Assembly: GCA_020722685.1 (NCBI GenBank)
Contig: DYKH01000064.1
Location: 1-30,183, forward strand
DNA length: 30,183 bases
Source of the DNA: Caldithrix sp.
GTDB lineage: Bacteria > KSB1 > UBA2214 > DYKH01
Direction of reading: 5' to 3'
The notes below the pieces were generated by a model. That model was not told the DNA's origin. It made no database searches and was given only the letters and a program-made list of their open reading frames with translations. The position numbers were made by a program, and so were the translations under genes. Positions 17,252 to 25,494 of the stretch are shown here, one piece after another. Every line of letters starts with the position of its first letter. Positions within the stretch are counted from its first letter, which is position 1.

Positions 17252-18229
17252 ATGAGTGATGCATCAAATATTCTCGCCCAAGCTAAGCGGGTATTACGTA
17301 TAGAAAGTGAGGCCGTCGCCGCACTCATCGAGCGGTTGAACTCGGAATTCGAGCGAGCAGTCGAAATCATTTATCGCTCTACCGGTAGGATCATTGTCAC
17401 CGGCATCGGTAAATCCGGCATCGTGGCGCAAAAGATCGCCGCGACTTTGACCAGCACCGGAACCTCGGCCATTTTTCTCCATCCCGCCGAGGCCGCACAT
17501 GGCGACTTAGGCATGGTGCTCAAGAATGACGTCGTCATCTGTATTTCCAAAAGCGGCAATACCGATGAGATCACCCGGCTGTTCCCGGTCTTTAAGAAGC
17601 TGGGCGTTCCCATCATCACCCTGACCGGCAATTTGCGCTCGGCTTTGGCGCTGCGCAGCGACGTGGTTATAGATGTCAGCGTTCGGGAGGAGGCCTGTCC
17701 CAACGACTTGGCCCCGACCGCCAGCACGACGGCCGCCATGGCCATGGGCGATGCGCTGGCCATTGCTTTGTTGGAGAAACGCGAATTCAATGCTCAGGAT
17801 TTTGCATTCCTCCATCCAGGTGGCGCTTTGGGGAGAAAGCTGCTAAGAATAGATGAAGTCATGTTTTCTGGAGACAAAATTCCGATTGTCAGTTCGGATA
17901 CGTTGCTGCCGCAAGTGATCTTAGAAATTACCCGAAAGCGTTTCGGCTGTACGTGTGTTATTGAGGGTAGCGGAAAACTGGTCGGCATTATCACCGACGG
18001 CGACCTGCGCCGGCTGCAGCAGAATCCGGTGCCCTCGCAGCAATTGCGAGCCAAGGACATTATGAATGCGCAGCCGAAGACGGTGAAAATCGGCAGTATG
18101 GCTCATCAGGCGTTGGAGTTAATGGAAAACCACAACATCATGCAGGTGGTTATCGTGGACGAGCAGTACTATCCGGTCGGCATTGCGCATTTGCACGATT
18201 TGTTAGAAGCAGGGATCGAGAGAGAGTGA
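17252..18229 (+). CDS. kdsD: Arabinose-5-phosphate isomerase
   Basis: This 325-residue protein of normal length has an N-terminal sugar isomerase (SIS) domain, with V-T-G-I-G-K-S-G near residue 50, H-P-x-E-A-A-H-G-D-L-G and S-K-S-G-N-T, followed by two CBS repeats from about residue 205 that end in I-A-H-L-H-D-L. It converts ribulose-5-phosphate to arabinose-5-phosphate, the substrate of KdsA. Its last bases overlap the GTG start of the acyltransferase (GTGA), indicating coupling. kdsC would be expected next to it and is absent. Confidence 0.96.
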   Translation: MSDASNILAQAKRVLRIESEAVAALIERLNSEFERAVEIIYRSTGRIIVTGIGKSGIVAQKIAATLTSTGTSAIFLHPAEAAHGDLGMVLKNDVVICISKSGNTDEITRLFPVFKKLGVPIITLTGNLRSALALRSDVVIDVSVREEACPNDLAPTASTTAAMAMGDALAIALLEKREFNAQDFAFLHPGGALGRKLLRIDEVMFSGDKIPIVSSDTLLPQVILEITRKRFGCTCVIEGSGKLVGIITDGDLRRLQQNPVPSQQLRAKDIMNAQPKTVKIGSMAHQALELMENHNIMQVVIVDEQYYPVGIAHLHDLLEAGIERE

Positions 18230-19146
18230 AGCGAAAACCGCTCGGCAAACGCCTGAAGAATTGGCTCATCTACGTTTCTGTGAGGTTCATGGTCAAGCTC
18301 TTGCGCTCGATTCCGCGCCTTACGGCAATTAGAATAATGCGCTTCTTGGGCGGCTTGGCTTTTCATTGGGCAAGGAAAGAGCGCGAGAAAACCATTCGCC
18401 ATCTCACTTGGGCGTTCGGGGATGAGAAATCGCCTGAAGAGATTGAGCGCCTGGCGCGACAGGTTTTCTTGAATCTTTCCACTGCGGCTGCCGATGCCAT
18501 TCGACTGCCGGTCCTTATTCGGGAAGGAATCAATAATTTCATCTTGGCTCAAGGCATAGAGTATCTGCAAAAATCCTTGGCCGACGGAAAGGGTGCTATC
18601 TGGCTCACCGGCCACTTCGGCAACTGGGAGCTTTTGGGCGCTTATCTGGCGCAAAATGGCCTGCCACTGAAGGTCATCGGTCGTACGGCCTACGATCCGC
18701 GCCTAGATAAAATGATCGTCGACGGCCGCAATCAGGCCGGCTACTCGAATATTGCGCGTGGCAAGGGGACGCGCGAAATCATCCGCGCCCTGCGAGCAGG
18801 CTACGCTATCGGCATGCTCATCGATCAAGATACCAACGTGGAAGGTGTTTTTGTAGATTTCTTTGGCCGACCGGCGCATACGGCCACTGGGCCCGTCGTG
18901 CTTTCGCAGAAATTCGGCGCGCCCATCGCCTCGGTTTTCATGCGCCTTTGTCCGGACCTAACCTATCAGATTGAGTGCGGTGAGGTGCTTGTTTTGCAGA
19001 ACACCGGCAATGCGGAAGCGGACTTGATTGCCAACACGCAGAAATGCTCCGATGTTTACGAGCGGATGATTCGTCGCTATCCCGATCAATGGGTGTGGAT
19101 GCATGAGCGCTGGAAAAAGCAACCGCAAAGTGTGGGGGTGAATTGA
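18226..19146 (+). CDS. LpxL/HtrB-like Kdo2-lipid A acyltransferase
   Basis: This 306-residue protein starts with GTG inside the kdsD stop. A basic, amphipathic N-terminus leads to an S-I-P-R membrane-anchoring segment. The catalytic H-x4-E motif is His 130 and Glu 135 in G-H-F-G-N-W-E, followed by a conserved R-G-K-G-T-R-E-I-I-R segment and I-D-Q-D; the end has the W-V-W-M-H-E-R-W motif. This family adds a secondary fatty acid to Kdo-lipid A on the inner membrane's cytoplasmic face. The position between kdsD and lptC fits that role. Whether it is LpxL- or LpxM-like cannot be told from the sequence. Confidence 0.9.
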   Translation: MKRKPLGKRLKNWLIYVSVRFMVKLLRSIPRLTAIRIMRFLGGLAFHWARKEREKTIRHLTWAFGDEKSPEEIERLARQVFLNLSTAAADAIRLPVLIREGINNFILAQGIEYLQKSLADGKGAIWLTGHFGNWELLGAYLAQNGLPLKVIGRTAYDPRLDKMIVDGRNQAGYSNIARGKGTREIIRALRAGYAIGMLIDQDTNVEGVFVDFFGRPAHTATGPVVLSQKFGAPIASVFMRLCPDLTYQIECGEVLVLQNTGNAEADLIANTQKCSDVYERMIRRYPDQWVWMHERWKKQPQSVGVN

Positions 19147-19832
19147 TGCGACGGAAGACTTTGGCCTCTTTCCACGTTTTGATTTTGGTGAGTATTGCCT
19201 TTTTTCACATTGCTTGCAACCGGGAAAAGCCGGCCTGGGTGGCGGAGCAAAACCAAACCATAGAAATGCCTGATCAAGAGGGCTGGAACTCGACCGTCAC
19301 CGCGACCAAAGAAGGGCGCGTGGAAGCTGTGGTCAAGTACGGTCACATGATGCGCTTTTCCGAAAAGAAATTTGCCAAATTTGATCAAGGCGTAACCGTG
19401 GATTTCTACCAGCCCGACGGACGACATGGATCGCTACTGACGGCGGAGCGCGGCGAGCTGAATGAGACTACCAACGATGTGGCTGCTATGGGCAACGTTG
19501 TGGTCGTTTCGGATACCGGAGTCACTCTCCACACCGAGCGCTTAGCCTACAGCCAGAAAAACGGCAAGATTTTTACCGAAGAAAAGGTCATGATCACCAC
19601 TACTGACGGCGACACTCTGTACGGCACCGGCTTTGAATCCGATCCCAATTTAGAGCATTATACCATAAAAAAGGTGCACGGCAAGGCGCATGCAGGGGTG
19701 GATTTGTCCACGGATCGGTGGGAGAAAAAAAAGCAAGTCTCTCCTGATTCGTCAGGACCTACAACGGGGAGCAATGACGCAGCAATCCGTGATAGTCTAA
19801 ATAGAAGCGCCGTGAGAGATTCACTAAAATAA
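19146..19832 (+). CDS. lptC: LPS export protein LptC (lipoprotein form)
   Basis: The ATG at 19146 shares one base with the previous stop. The 228-residue product begins with a hydrophobic stretch ending H-I-A-C, a lipobox, so it is predicted to be lipid-anchored and not held by a transmembrane helix as in E. coli. Residues about 45-185 form the OstA/LptC beta-jellyroll: Y-G-H-M-M-R-F, V-D-F-Y, L-T-A-E-R-G-E-L, A-x-G-N-V-V-V, L-H-T-E-R-L-A-Y and K-I-F-T-E-E-K-V, with D-G-D-T-L-Y-G-T-G-F near the end. LptC carries LPS from LptBFG to LptA. A polar tail rich in S, N and D ends the protein. Confidence 0.88.
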   Translation: MRRKTLASFHVLILVSIAFFHIACNREKPAWVAEQNQTIEMPDQEGWNSTVTATKEGRVEAVVKYGHMMRFSEKKFAKFDQGVTVDFYQPDGRHGSLLTAERGELNETTNDVAAMGNVVVVSDTGVTLHTERLAYSQKNGKIFTEEKVMITTTDGDTLYGTGFESDPNLEHYTIKKVHGKAHAGVDLSTDRWEKKKQVSPDSSGPTTGSNDAAIRDSLNRSAVRDSLK

Positions 19833-19921
19833 GACACGACTCAAGGTGCAATTCAATGGGGGGAGCAGCGGGTCTTTTCCGAGTGTCGGGAGTACACAAT
19901 GGTAATCGGATGGAGGTAAGA

Positions 19922-20143
19922 ATGAGCGTTGCTGAGGTGTTGCAAGCAAGCCAGTTTCTCGTCGATGCTGACGGAAAAAAACAGGCTGTGGTCATCGATT
20001 ACAGCGTTTGGGAGCAGCTTGTGACGATATTGGAAGATCTGGAAGATGCCGAGGAAATCCGCAATTTGCGAGAAAGCCAGGAAGAAGGAATCCCTTGGGA
20101 GCAAGCAAAAGAAGAATTGAGGGCAGAGGGGATAGATGTATAG
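19922..20143 (+). CDS. RelB/Phd-type antitoxin
   Basis: The start at 19922 follows a GGAGGTAAG ribosome binding site, which decides against in-frame upstream ATGs at 19856 and 19910. The 73-residue protein has a short N-terminal strand-helix segment containing F-L-V-D-A-D-G-K-K-Q-A-V-V-I-D-Y, then a helix W-E-Q-L-V-T-I-L-E-D-L-E-D-A and an acidic C-terminus with G-I-P-W-E-Q-A-K-E-E-L. This is the layout of small antitoxins that bind DNA with the N-terminus and the toxin with the C-terminus. Its last 8 bases overlap the RelE toxin gene. It is likely autoregulated with the toxin. Confidence 0.85.
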   Translation: MSVAEVLQASQFLVDADGKKQAVVIDYSVWEQLVTILEDLEDAEEIRNLRESQEEGIPWEQAKEELRAEGIDV

Positions 20144-20387
20144 TGTTCGCATCTTGCGTCAGGCGATTAAGGATGTAAGGGAGCTTCCCAAGGACTACGC
20201 ACGGCTGGTGAGTTCGCATATTGCTAAACTGGAGCAGAATCCTCGGCCCTTGGATGCCAAGAAGCTCCATGGAGGGATGAGCTACAGTTTGCGGGTGGGT
20301 GTGTATCGCATTATTTACGACATTGATGATGAGACTCGAATTGTTACCGTTTACCGGGTTAAGCACAGGCGTGATGCCTACCGCTAA
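20136..20387 (+). CDS. RelE/ParE-family toxin
   Basis: This 83-residue toxin shows the RelE pattern: an N-terminal strand, A-I-K-D-V-R-E-L-P, a helix with I-A-K-L-E-Q-N-P-R-P-x-D-A-K-K-L, S-L-R-V-G-V-Y-R-I-I-Y-D-I-D-D, and a C-terminal V-Y-R-V-K-H-R-R-D-A-Y-R. The C-terminal histidine, arginines and tyrosine are typical for this family's ribosome-dependent mRNA cleavage. It overlaps the antitoxin, so the pair is intact. It sits between lptC and a YidC-like gene. Confidence 0.9.
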   Translation: MYSVRILRQAIKDVRELPKDYARLVSSHIAKLEQNPRPLDAKKLHGGMSYSLRVGVYRIIYDIDDETRIVTVYRVKHRRDAYR

Positions 20388-20428
20388 GCTACATATGGAA
20401 CTGAGAAGATTGAGGAAAAATAATACCA

Positions 20429-20650
20429 ATGTCTACCAAAATAATTGACGCATCCAAAGCACCTCAAGAATTGCAGGAGTCGTTGTCCCTGGCTGCCGCC
20501 GGAACAGAGGTAGTCTTTATCGAAGGCAATACTCCCGTCGCACGACTGGTATCGGAAAAGCAACGAGTGGCTGGTCTGCATTCCGGAGCGATCTAGGAGA
20601 GCGAAGATTTCGATGAGCCGTTATCGGAAGAATTCAGTGTAGGAAAATAG
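20429..20650 (+). pseudogene. Phd-type antitoxin interrupted by a TAG
   Basis: The frame from ATG 20429 encodes M-S-T-K-I-I-D-A-S-K, E-V-V-F-I-E-G-N-T-P-V-A-R-L-V and A-G-L-H-S-G-A-I, then a TAG at 20594-20596, and continues E-S-E-D-F-D-E-P-L-S-E-E-F to TAG 20648-20650. VapC-partner antitoxins of this family usually read G-A-I-W at this point, followed by an S-x-D-F-D-E-P-L-P-x-E-F end. A TGG to TAG change would explain the break. The DNA-binding part could still be made, without the toxin-binding tail. No PIN toxin follows. Confidence 0.75.
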
Positions 20651-20751
20651 GAAGCCCACGGCTAACACTGGCAGGGTATAATGTGGATGGGATGATGCAG
20701 GAAGACGTTCAAATCGACCGGAAGTAAACAAGGGTCAGGAGGTCTCGCAGA

Positions 20752-21405
20752 ATGGACTTGTGGTATGTCTATATAAGTTTCCTGCAGGCGGTATTGTTCG
20801 TTTTGTCTCATGCGTTTGGCGGCAATCTCGGACTTGCAATCATAGCCCTGACGATGATGGTAAGGCTACTTTTGTTGCCTATGACGTTAAAACTGTCCCG
20901 TCGCGCGATAGTACAACAAAGACTTTTGCAGAAAATACAGCCGCAGCTTCAATTGCTGCGAAAAAAGTATGCACATGATCCAAAACGCTTGACTCAAGAG
21001 TCGACCAGAGTATTCAAGAGCTATGGCGTTCATCCAGTCGACGGGCATGGGATTATGGGAGTTCTGCTCCAGTTGCCAATCGTTTTGGGCCTGTTCGCGG
21101 CAGTGAAGAGAGCTGTTCGGTCTGGCGGCAGATTTCTTTGGATTGCTGACATCGCGAAACCTGATTTTCTCTTGACCATGATCGTAGCCATTCTGACCTA
21201 TGTATCCATGATCATCAGCCCGAATCCTTTGGCGCACTCGAAGATATTTTATTTGTTGTTGCCGGCGTTAGCGACTCTCTTCTTTCTCTCAAAGGCTGCG
21301 GCGGGTATTGGTCTCTACTGGGCCGCCTACAACGCAATCGGTGTTTTTGAAAAAATAATCCTACGCTATGGCCTGAAAAGATGGCCCATTGAAGCGAGAG
21401 CATGA
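20752..21405 (+). CDS. Single-domain YidC/Oxa1-type membrane insertase
   Basis: This 217-residue membrane protein corresponds to the YidC core only. It has T-M-M-V-R-L-L-L-L-P-M-T-L-K at about residues 27-40, the conserved groove arginine in the second helix, a charged cytoplasmic loop with K-Y-x-x-D-P-K-R-L, and G-V-H-P-V-x-G before the next helix; about five transmembrane segments are predicted. The periplasmic P1 domain of Gram-negative YidC is missing and the length is less than half. YidC/Oxa1 proteins insert and fold inner-membrane proteins. AGGAGG precedes the start. Its stop overlaps the ATG of the LptA-like gene (ATGA), so the two are co-translated. The housekeeping yidC is probably elsewhere. 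Confidence 0.8.
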   Translation: MDLWYVYISFLQAVLFVLSHAFGGNLGLAIIALTMMVRLLLLPMTLKLSRRAIVQQRLLQKIQPQLQLLRKKYAHDPKRLTQESTRVFKSYGVHPVDGHGIMGVLLQLPIVLGLFAAVKRAVRSGGRFLWIADIAKPDFLLTMIVAILTYVSMIISPNPLAHSKIFYLLLPALATLFFLSKAAAGIGLYWAAYNAIGVFEKIILRYGLKRWPIEARA

Positions 21406-22817
21406 TTCGATTTGTGTCGGCGATGGCGCTGCGAATGATAGAATTTCTTAATAAAAACCTCGGCGAGTCAATCGATAAAAGGACGCAATTTGCTGACCGC
21501 TCATTTGCCTTGTCCTTGATTGGACTTTGGTTATTGATCACCGGGGGAAGCTGGGTGACTGCGACATCGGACCCACTGCCCGCTGAGCGCTTGGAGTTGA
21601 TTCATGCCGATCAGTTCGAAGGAACAACCATCAACGGCCGACAAGTGCGCAAGTTCGAGGGTAAGGTGGAGTTCCGTCAAGGAACCGCGCAGATGCTTTG
21701 CCAACGGGCGACACAGTTTCTGGATGAGGAGCGGGTGATCTTTGAAGGTCAGGTCAGCATGGTCGACAGCGGTAAACAGATGTTGGCCGACAAGATCGAA
21801 TATTTTGAGGGAACGCGTCGAGCCCTGGCCACCGGCAACGTCAAGATGATTGATTCCAGTAAGACGCTAACGGCTGACGAGATAGAATATTTTGACAGGG
21901 AAGAAATCGCCAAGGCGAGGGGCCACGTCGTCCTAACAGACGAAAAGGAGCGCCTCACCCTGACCGGCGGCAGGGCCGAGTACAACCGGGCCATTGGCTA
22001 CGCGATGGTCATCGAGCATCCGGTTCTCATCCAGTCCGATTCCACCAAAGAGAAGGAAATCACCATCACTGGCGAGATTATGGAGATGTTCGAAGATGGC
22101 GACCGGATTATGGTTGAGAAGACTGTACAAATCACTCGTGGCGAGGTCGTTGCGCAAAGCGATTCGTTAGAGTTCCTACGCAAGCAAAATCGGGCCATTT
22201 TGTCTGCCCGTCCGAAGGCGCAGAGGCAAAATGATCACTTGACTGGAAAGAATATAGAGCTTATCTTACACGGCACAGAAGTCTCCGCTATTCACATCGT
22301 CGGCAGTGCGGTGGTCACTTCACGTGTGGATACGCTGATTACCACCGACATACCATACGATCTGCTGACCGGGGACGACATCATGGTCTCGATTGCCAAC
22401 GAGGCGGTGGACACGGTGATTGTCAAAGGGAAAGCCACCAGCTACTACCATGTCATCGAAGAGAGCAAAGAGAAAGGTCTCAATAAGGTGCTGGGAGACG
22501 AAATCCGCATGTTTTTCGCCAATGACGAAATGGAGCGGGTGGACGTGGAAAGCGCTCCCGGCAGTTCGGTGGGCACGTTTTATCCGCCGAACAGCAAAAG
22601 TGAGATCGAGACGGAATTGGCAGCCCTGCTGGCCAAAAATGGGGTGGAGTTAGATAGAGCTCCGGCAGCCCGGGAACGAACGAGTGAAAAGCAGACGAGA
22701 GAATTGTCGTCCGAAGCAAGAGATGGTTATGAAGATACAAGCACAAAGAGATTTGGTGAAAGCAATTACCGAAATCGCCACGGCGATGCCGTTGCCGCGA
22801 ACGGTGCAACTCTATGA
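21402..22817 (+). CDS. lptA: Long LptA/OstA-like LPS transport protein
   Basis: The 471-residue protein is far longer than E. coli LptA (about 185). A hydrophobic segment at about residues 35-52 (A-L-S-L-I-G-L-W-L-L-I-T-G-G) is a signal or anchor. From about 62 to 420 it shows repeated OstA-type strands: L-I-H-A-D-Q-F, F-E-G-K-V-E-F, E-Y-F-E-G-T-R-R-A-L-A-T-G-N-V, A-R-G-H-V-V-L-T and T-G-K-N-I-E-L-I-L. This may be two fused beta-jellyroll domains, giving a longer periplasmic bridge. The last ~30 residues are charged and low-complexity, and are encoded by DNA that also codes for the next small gene in another frame, so the original C-terminus was probably altered. lptB follows after that small gene. 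Confidence 0.8.
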   Translation: MIRFVSAMALRMIEFLNKNLGESIDKRTQFADRSFALSLIGLWLLITGGSWVTATSDPLPAERLELIHADQFEGTTINGRQVRKFEGKVEFRQGTAQMLCQRATQFLDEERVIFEGQVSMVDSGKQMLADKIEYFEGTRRALATGNVKMIDSSKTLTADEIEYFDREEIAKARGHVVLTDEKERLTLTGGRAEYNRAIGYAMVIEHPVLIQSDSTKEKEITITGEIMEMFEDGDRIMVEKTVQITRGEVVAQSDSLEFLRKQNRAILSARPKAQRQNDHLTGKNIELILHGTEVSAIHIVGSAVVTSRVDTLITTDIPYDLLTGDDIMVSIANEAVDTVIVKGKATSYYHVIEESKEKGLNKVLGDEIRMFFANDEMERVDVESAPGSSVGTFYPPNSKSEIETELAALLAKNGVELDRAPAARERTSEKQTRELSSEARDGYEDTSTKRFGESNYRNRHGDAVAANGATL

Positions 22818-23115
22818 GTTCGCACTTTTCCTCAAGACACATCCTCTGCCCGTCGAAGAAACATTTGAAGAAATCGCAGAAGACGAAGCCTTGTGGGACG
22901 CGCAATTCGCGGCGACCAAAGATGAGAAGTTGGCTGCGCTGATGGAATCGGTCGAAGCAGAAATCAACGCAGGTAAAACGTTGCCGATGTTCGATGAACG
23001 CGGCGAATTCATCAGCGTCCGGCCTGCGAGAGGTTTTTCAAAGAATAAACGGAGCGCTTTGAGTTTTATTTCTTTCTTTGAACAGTCTGCCGCTGTTAAA
23101 CAAGCACTCAATTAG
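22723..23115 (+). CDS. Orphan antitoxin-like protein
   Basis: The frame can start at ATG 22723 or 22729, giving about 130 residues. The N-terminal part has a helix pattern with [14 protein letters not shown], as in small DUF2281-like antitoxins. The middle contains [17 protein letters not shown] and [14 protein letters not shown], a pattern I associate with antitoxins of RelE-type toxins. The last ~35 residues look unrelated and may be a read-through past the original end. No toxin gene follows: lptB starts 8 bases later. The first 95 bases overlap the end of the LptA-like gene in another frame. Function is inference. Confidence 0.55.
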   Translation: MVMKIQAQRDLVKAITEIATAMPLPRTVQLYEFALFLKTHPLPVEETFEEIAEDEALWDAQFAATKDEKLAALMESVEAEINAGKTLPMFDERGEFISVRPARGFSKNKRSALSFISFFEQSAAVKQALN

Positions 23116-23122
23116 GACGTTC

Positions 23123-23860
23123 ATGGCTGAGACTCCCGTATTGCGTTGCGAGAATCTATCCAAGATTTATGGTAAGCGCAAGGTTGTAGATCAAGTAAGC
23201 ATAGAAATCAAACAAGGTGAGATTGTCGGACTGCTGGGGCCCAATGGCGCCGGCAAGACCACCACTTTTTATATGATCGTCGGCATGATTCGTCCCAATG
23301 ATGGTCGCATTTTTCTCGACGACAACGACGTCACTGATGAGCCGATGTACCGGCGGGCGCGAATGGGGATCAGCTACTTGCCGCAGGAAGCTTCCATTTT
23401 TCGCCGGCTGACGGTGGAAGAAAACGTGATGGCGATTTTTGAGACATTGCCTATTGAAAATGAGGAGCGAAAGCAGCGCGCTGCCAAGCTGCTGAAGGAA
23501 TTGGGTGTCGATCACTTGGCCAAGAACAAGGCATTCACCCTTTCCGGAGGTGAGCGCCGGCGAGTGGAAATTTCTCGCGCGCTGGTGACCGAACCAAAAT
23601 TCATTCTGTTGGATGAGCCTTTTGCCGGCGTTGATCCGATTGCCGTGGAAGATATTCAGCAGATTGTGGCCGGTCTGAAGGAAAGAGGAATCGGCGTCCT
23701 CATTACCGACCATAATGTGCACGAAACGTTGTCCATAACCGACCGTGCGTATCTGCTCTATGACGGCGTGGTGCTCAAATCTGGCTCGGCAGAGTTTTTG
23801 GCCAATGATCAGGAAGCTCGCAAGCTTTATCTGGGCGACAAGTTCAGGTTGGATCGTTAG
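23123..23860 (+). CDS. lptB: LPS export ABC transporter ATPase LptB
   Basis: This 245-residue ATPase has Walker [10 protein letters not shown] at about residue 40, a Q loop in L-P-Q-E-A-S-I-F, the signature [11 protein letters not shown], Walker [14 protein letters not shown] and the switch histidine in I-T-D-H-N-V. The [10 protein letters not shown] stretch is characteristic of LptB. With LptFG, which are not seen here, it powers LPS extraction from the inner membrane. I chose ATG 23123, since the longer in-frame start would overlap the previous gene. rpoN follows 160 bases later. Confidence 0.95.
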   Translation: MAETPVLRCENLSKIYGKRKVVDQVSIEIKQGEIVGLLGPNGAGKTTTFYMIVGMIRPNDGRIFLDDNDVTDEPMYRRARMGISYLPQEASIFRRLTVEENVMAIFETLPIENEERKQRAAKLLKELGVDHLAKNKAFTLSGGERRRVEISRALVTEPKFILLDEPFAGVDPIAVEDIQQIVAGLKERGIGVLITDHNVHETLSITDRAYLLYDGVVLKSGSAEFLANDQEARKLYLGDKFRLDR

Positions 23861-23949
23861 AGGGCACAGAAGACTTGAAAAGATTTCATCTACTGCGCCC
23901 GGATGGAACAAGGCTACCTGTCGTTGGTTGTCTGCGGAATTACGAATGA

Positions 23950-23978
23950 TTGTCACGGCTGTGATGAAAGCGTATGAA
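23950..23978 (+). promoter_or_regulatory. Putative promoter upstream of rpoN
   Basis: TTGTCA (23950-23955) and TATGAA (23973-23978) are separated by 17 bases, with five and four of six consensus matches. It lies about 40 bases before rpoN in the gap after lptB. Evidence is sequence match only. Confidence 0.35.
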
Positions 23979-24020
23979 AAGCAAATGATTACTTTTTTTG
24001 GTTGTTGATGGAGTTAGAAG

Positions 24021-25463
24021 ATGGTGCAACTTAGCCAAAAGCTCAAACTGGAGATGCGTCAATCGCCGCAGCAGGTTTTGCTATCCTCGCTGCTGCAACT
24101 CCCAGTATTGAGTTTGGAACAAAGAATTCGATTAGAGCTTGAAACTAATCCGCTGCTCGAGTTGGATACTGATGAGGATTTGGAGCAGGAACAAGAGCAA
24201 GAGAAGGAGCAGGAAGCGGAGGAGATTGAAGAAGCCGAGGTCGATCTGAAAGCCGCCGGTGACGAAGAAGACCCCCTTGAGAAAGCCAAGGAGGAGGTTG
24301 ATTGGGAGGAGATTTTGAACGATCAGGAAAGCTATGAGATTCGCATCCCGCGCGAGAAAAACGCCGAAGTCTATGAACGTCCGGAAGTCGCTCAAGAAAG
24401 CTTGACGGATCATCTTCTCAGCCAGCTCAACATGACCGAGCTCCCAGAAGATGAGATCACCATCGGCGAGTATATCATTTGGAATATTAACAGCGTCGGT
24501 TATCTGACCACCGACGTAGAAACGATAGCGGACAATTTGGAAGTAAGTGTTGACAAGGTAGAGAAGGTGCTGGGAATTGTGCAAAGATTCGATCCGGTGG
24601 GGATCGGCGCACGCAACTTGCAGGAATGTCTGTTAGTACAGTTGCTCGAGCAGAGACCAAAGAACGACTCCGCCATCAAAATCATTCGCGATCATTTTGA
24701 AGATTTCAAGAACAAACGGTTTGAGAGATTAGCCAAACAGTTAGCAACCGATTTAGAAGCTATTAAAGAAGTTATTGAGCACATCACCAAGCTGAATCCC
24801 AAGCCCGGCGAGGGCTACATCGCCTACGACAGCAACTACGTCATTCCCGATTTGGAAGTAAAAAAGGAAGACGGCGAGCTGAAGGTTTTTATGCATGACT
24901 GGAACATTCCGCATTTGCGCATCAACAACGAATATCGCAAGATGATGCTCGACCGGAAGAATACCACCAAAGAAACCCGTGACTATATCAAACAAAGATT
25001 AGAATCCGCCCGCTGGCTGATCAATTCCATCCACCAGCGTCGCGCCACCATTTATCGCGTCATGGAAACCATTATCGAGAAGCAGCGGGACTTTTTCGAG
25101 AAGGGTCCCGAACACCTAAGGCCGATGATTCTCAAAGACATCGCCGACGAAATCGGCATGGACATCTCCACCGTCAGCCGCGTGACCAACGGCAAATACG
25201 TGCAGACCGAATGGGGGGTCTTTGAGCTGAAATATTTCTTCAGCGAGAAAATCAAGACCGATGAAGGTGAGGACGTTTCCAACAAAAAGATCAAAGGTCT
25301 CATCAAGGACATCATCGCCAAGGAGCCATCCAACAAGCCTTACAACGACCAGAAAATTGCCAAGATGCTAAAAAGTGAAGGCTACAATGTTGCCCGGAGA
25401 ACAGTGGCAAAGTATCGTGAGCAGATGATGATTCCGGTTTCCCGCTTGCGCAGAAAAATATAA
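24021..25463 (+). CDS. rpoN: RNA polymerase sigma-54 factor
   Basis: This 480-residue protein has all parts of sigma-54. Region I is leucine/glutamine-rich (L-S-Q-K-L-K-L, S-P-Q-Q and L-E-x-N-P-L-L-E-L). A strongly acidic region II follows at about 50-90. The core-binding domain includes D-P-V-G-I-G-A-R-N-L-Q-E-C-L. The helix-turn-helix has L-K-D-I-A-D-E-I-G-M-D-I-S-T-V-S-R, and the RpoN box is A-R-R-T-V-A-K-Y-R-E near the C-terminus. It directs polymerase to -24/-12 promoters together with enhancer-binding ATPases. The lptB-rpoN order is common in Gram-negatives. Confidence 0.97.
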   Translation: MVQLSQKLKLEMRQSPQQVLLSSLLQLPVLSLEQRIRLELETNPLLELDTDEDLEQEQEQEKEQEAEEIEEAEVDLKAAGDEEDPLEKAKEEVDWEEILNDQESYEIRIPREKNAEVYERPEVAQESLTDHLLSQLNMTELPEDEITIGEYIIWNINSVGYLTTDVETIADNLEVSVDKVEKVLGIVQRFDPVGIGARNLQECLLVQLLEQRPKNDSAIKIIRDHFEDFKNKRFERLAKQLATDLEAIKEVIEHITKLNPKPGEGYIAYDSNYVIPDLEVKKEDGELKVFMHDWNIPHLRINNEYRKMMLDRKNTTKETRDYIKQRLESARWLINSIHQRRATIYRVMETIIEKQRDFFEKGPEHLRPMILKDIADEIGMDISTVSRVTNGKYVQTEWGVFELKYFFSEKIKTDEGEDVSNKKIKGLIKDIIAKEPSNKPYNDQKIAKMLKSEGYNVARRTVAKYREQMMIPVSRLRRKI

Positions 25464-25494
25464 GCAGGGATAGTGCAAAGAATTGTAGGTTAAA

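Noticed and set aside
20655..20700. GGCTAAC box after the broken Phd antitoxin as an attC start
   Set aside because: No matching GTTRRRY box or inner stem follows within 150 bases.
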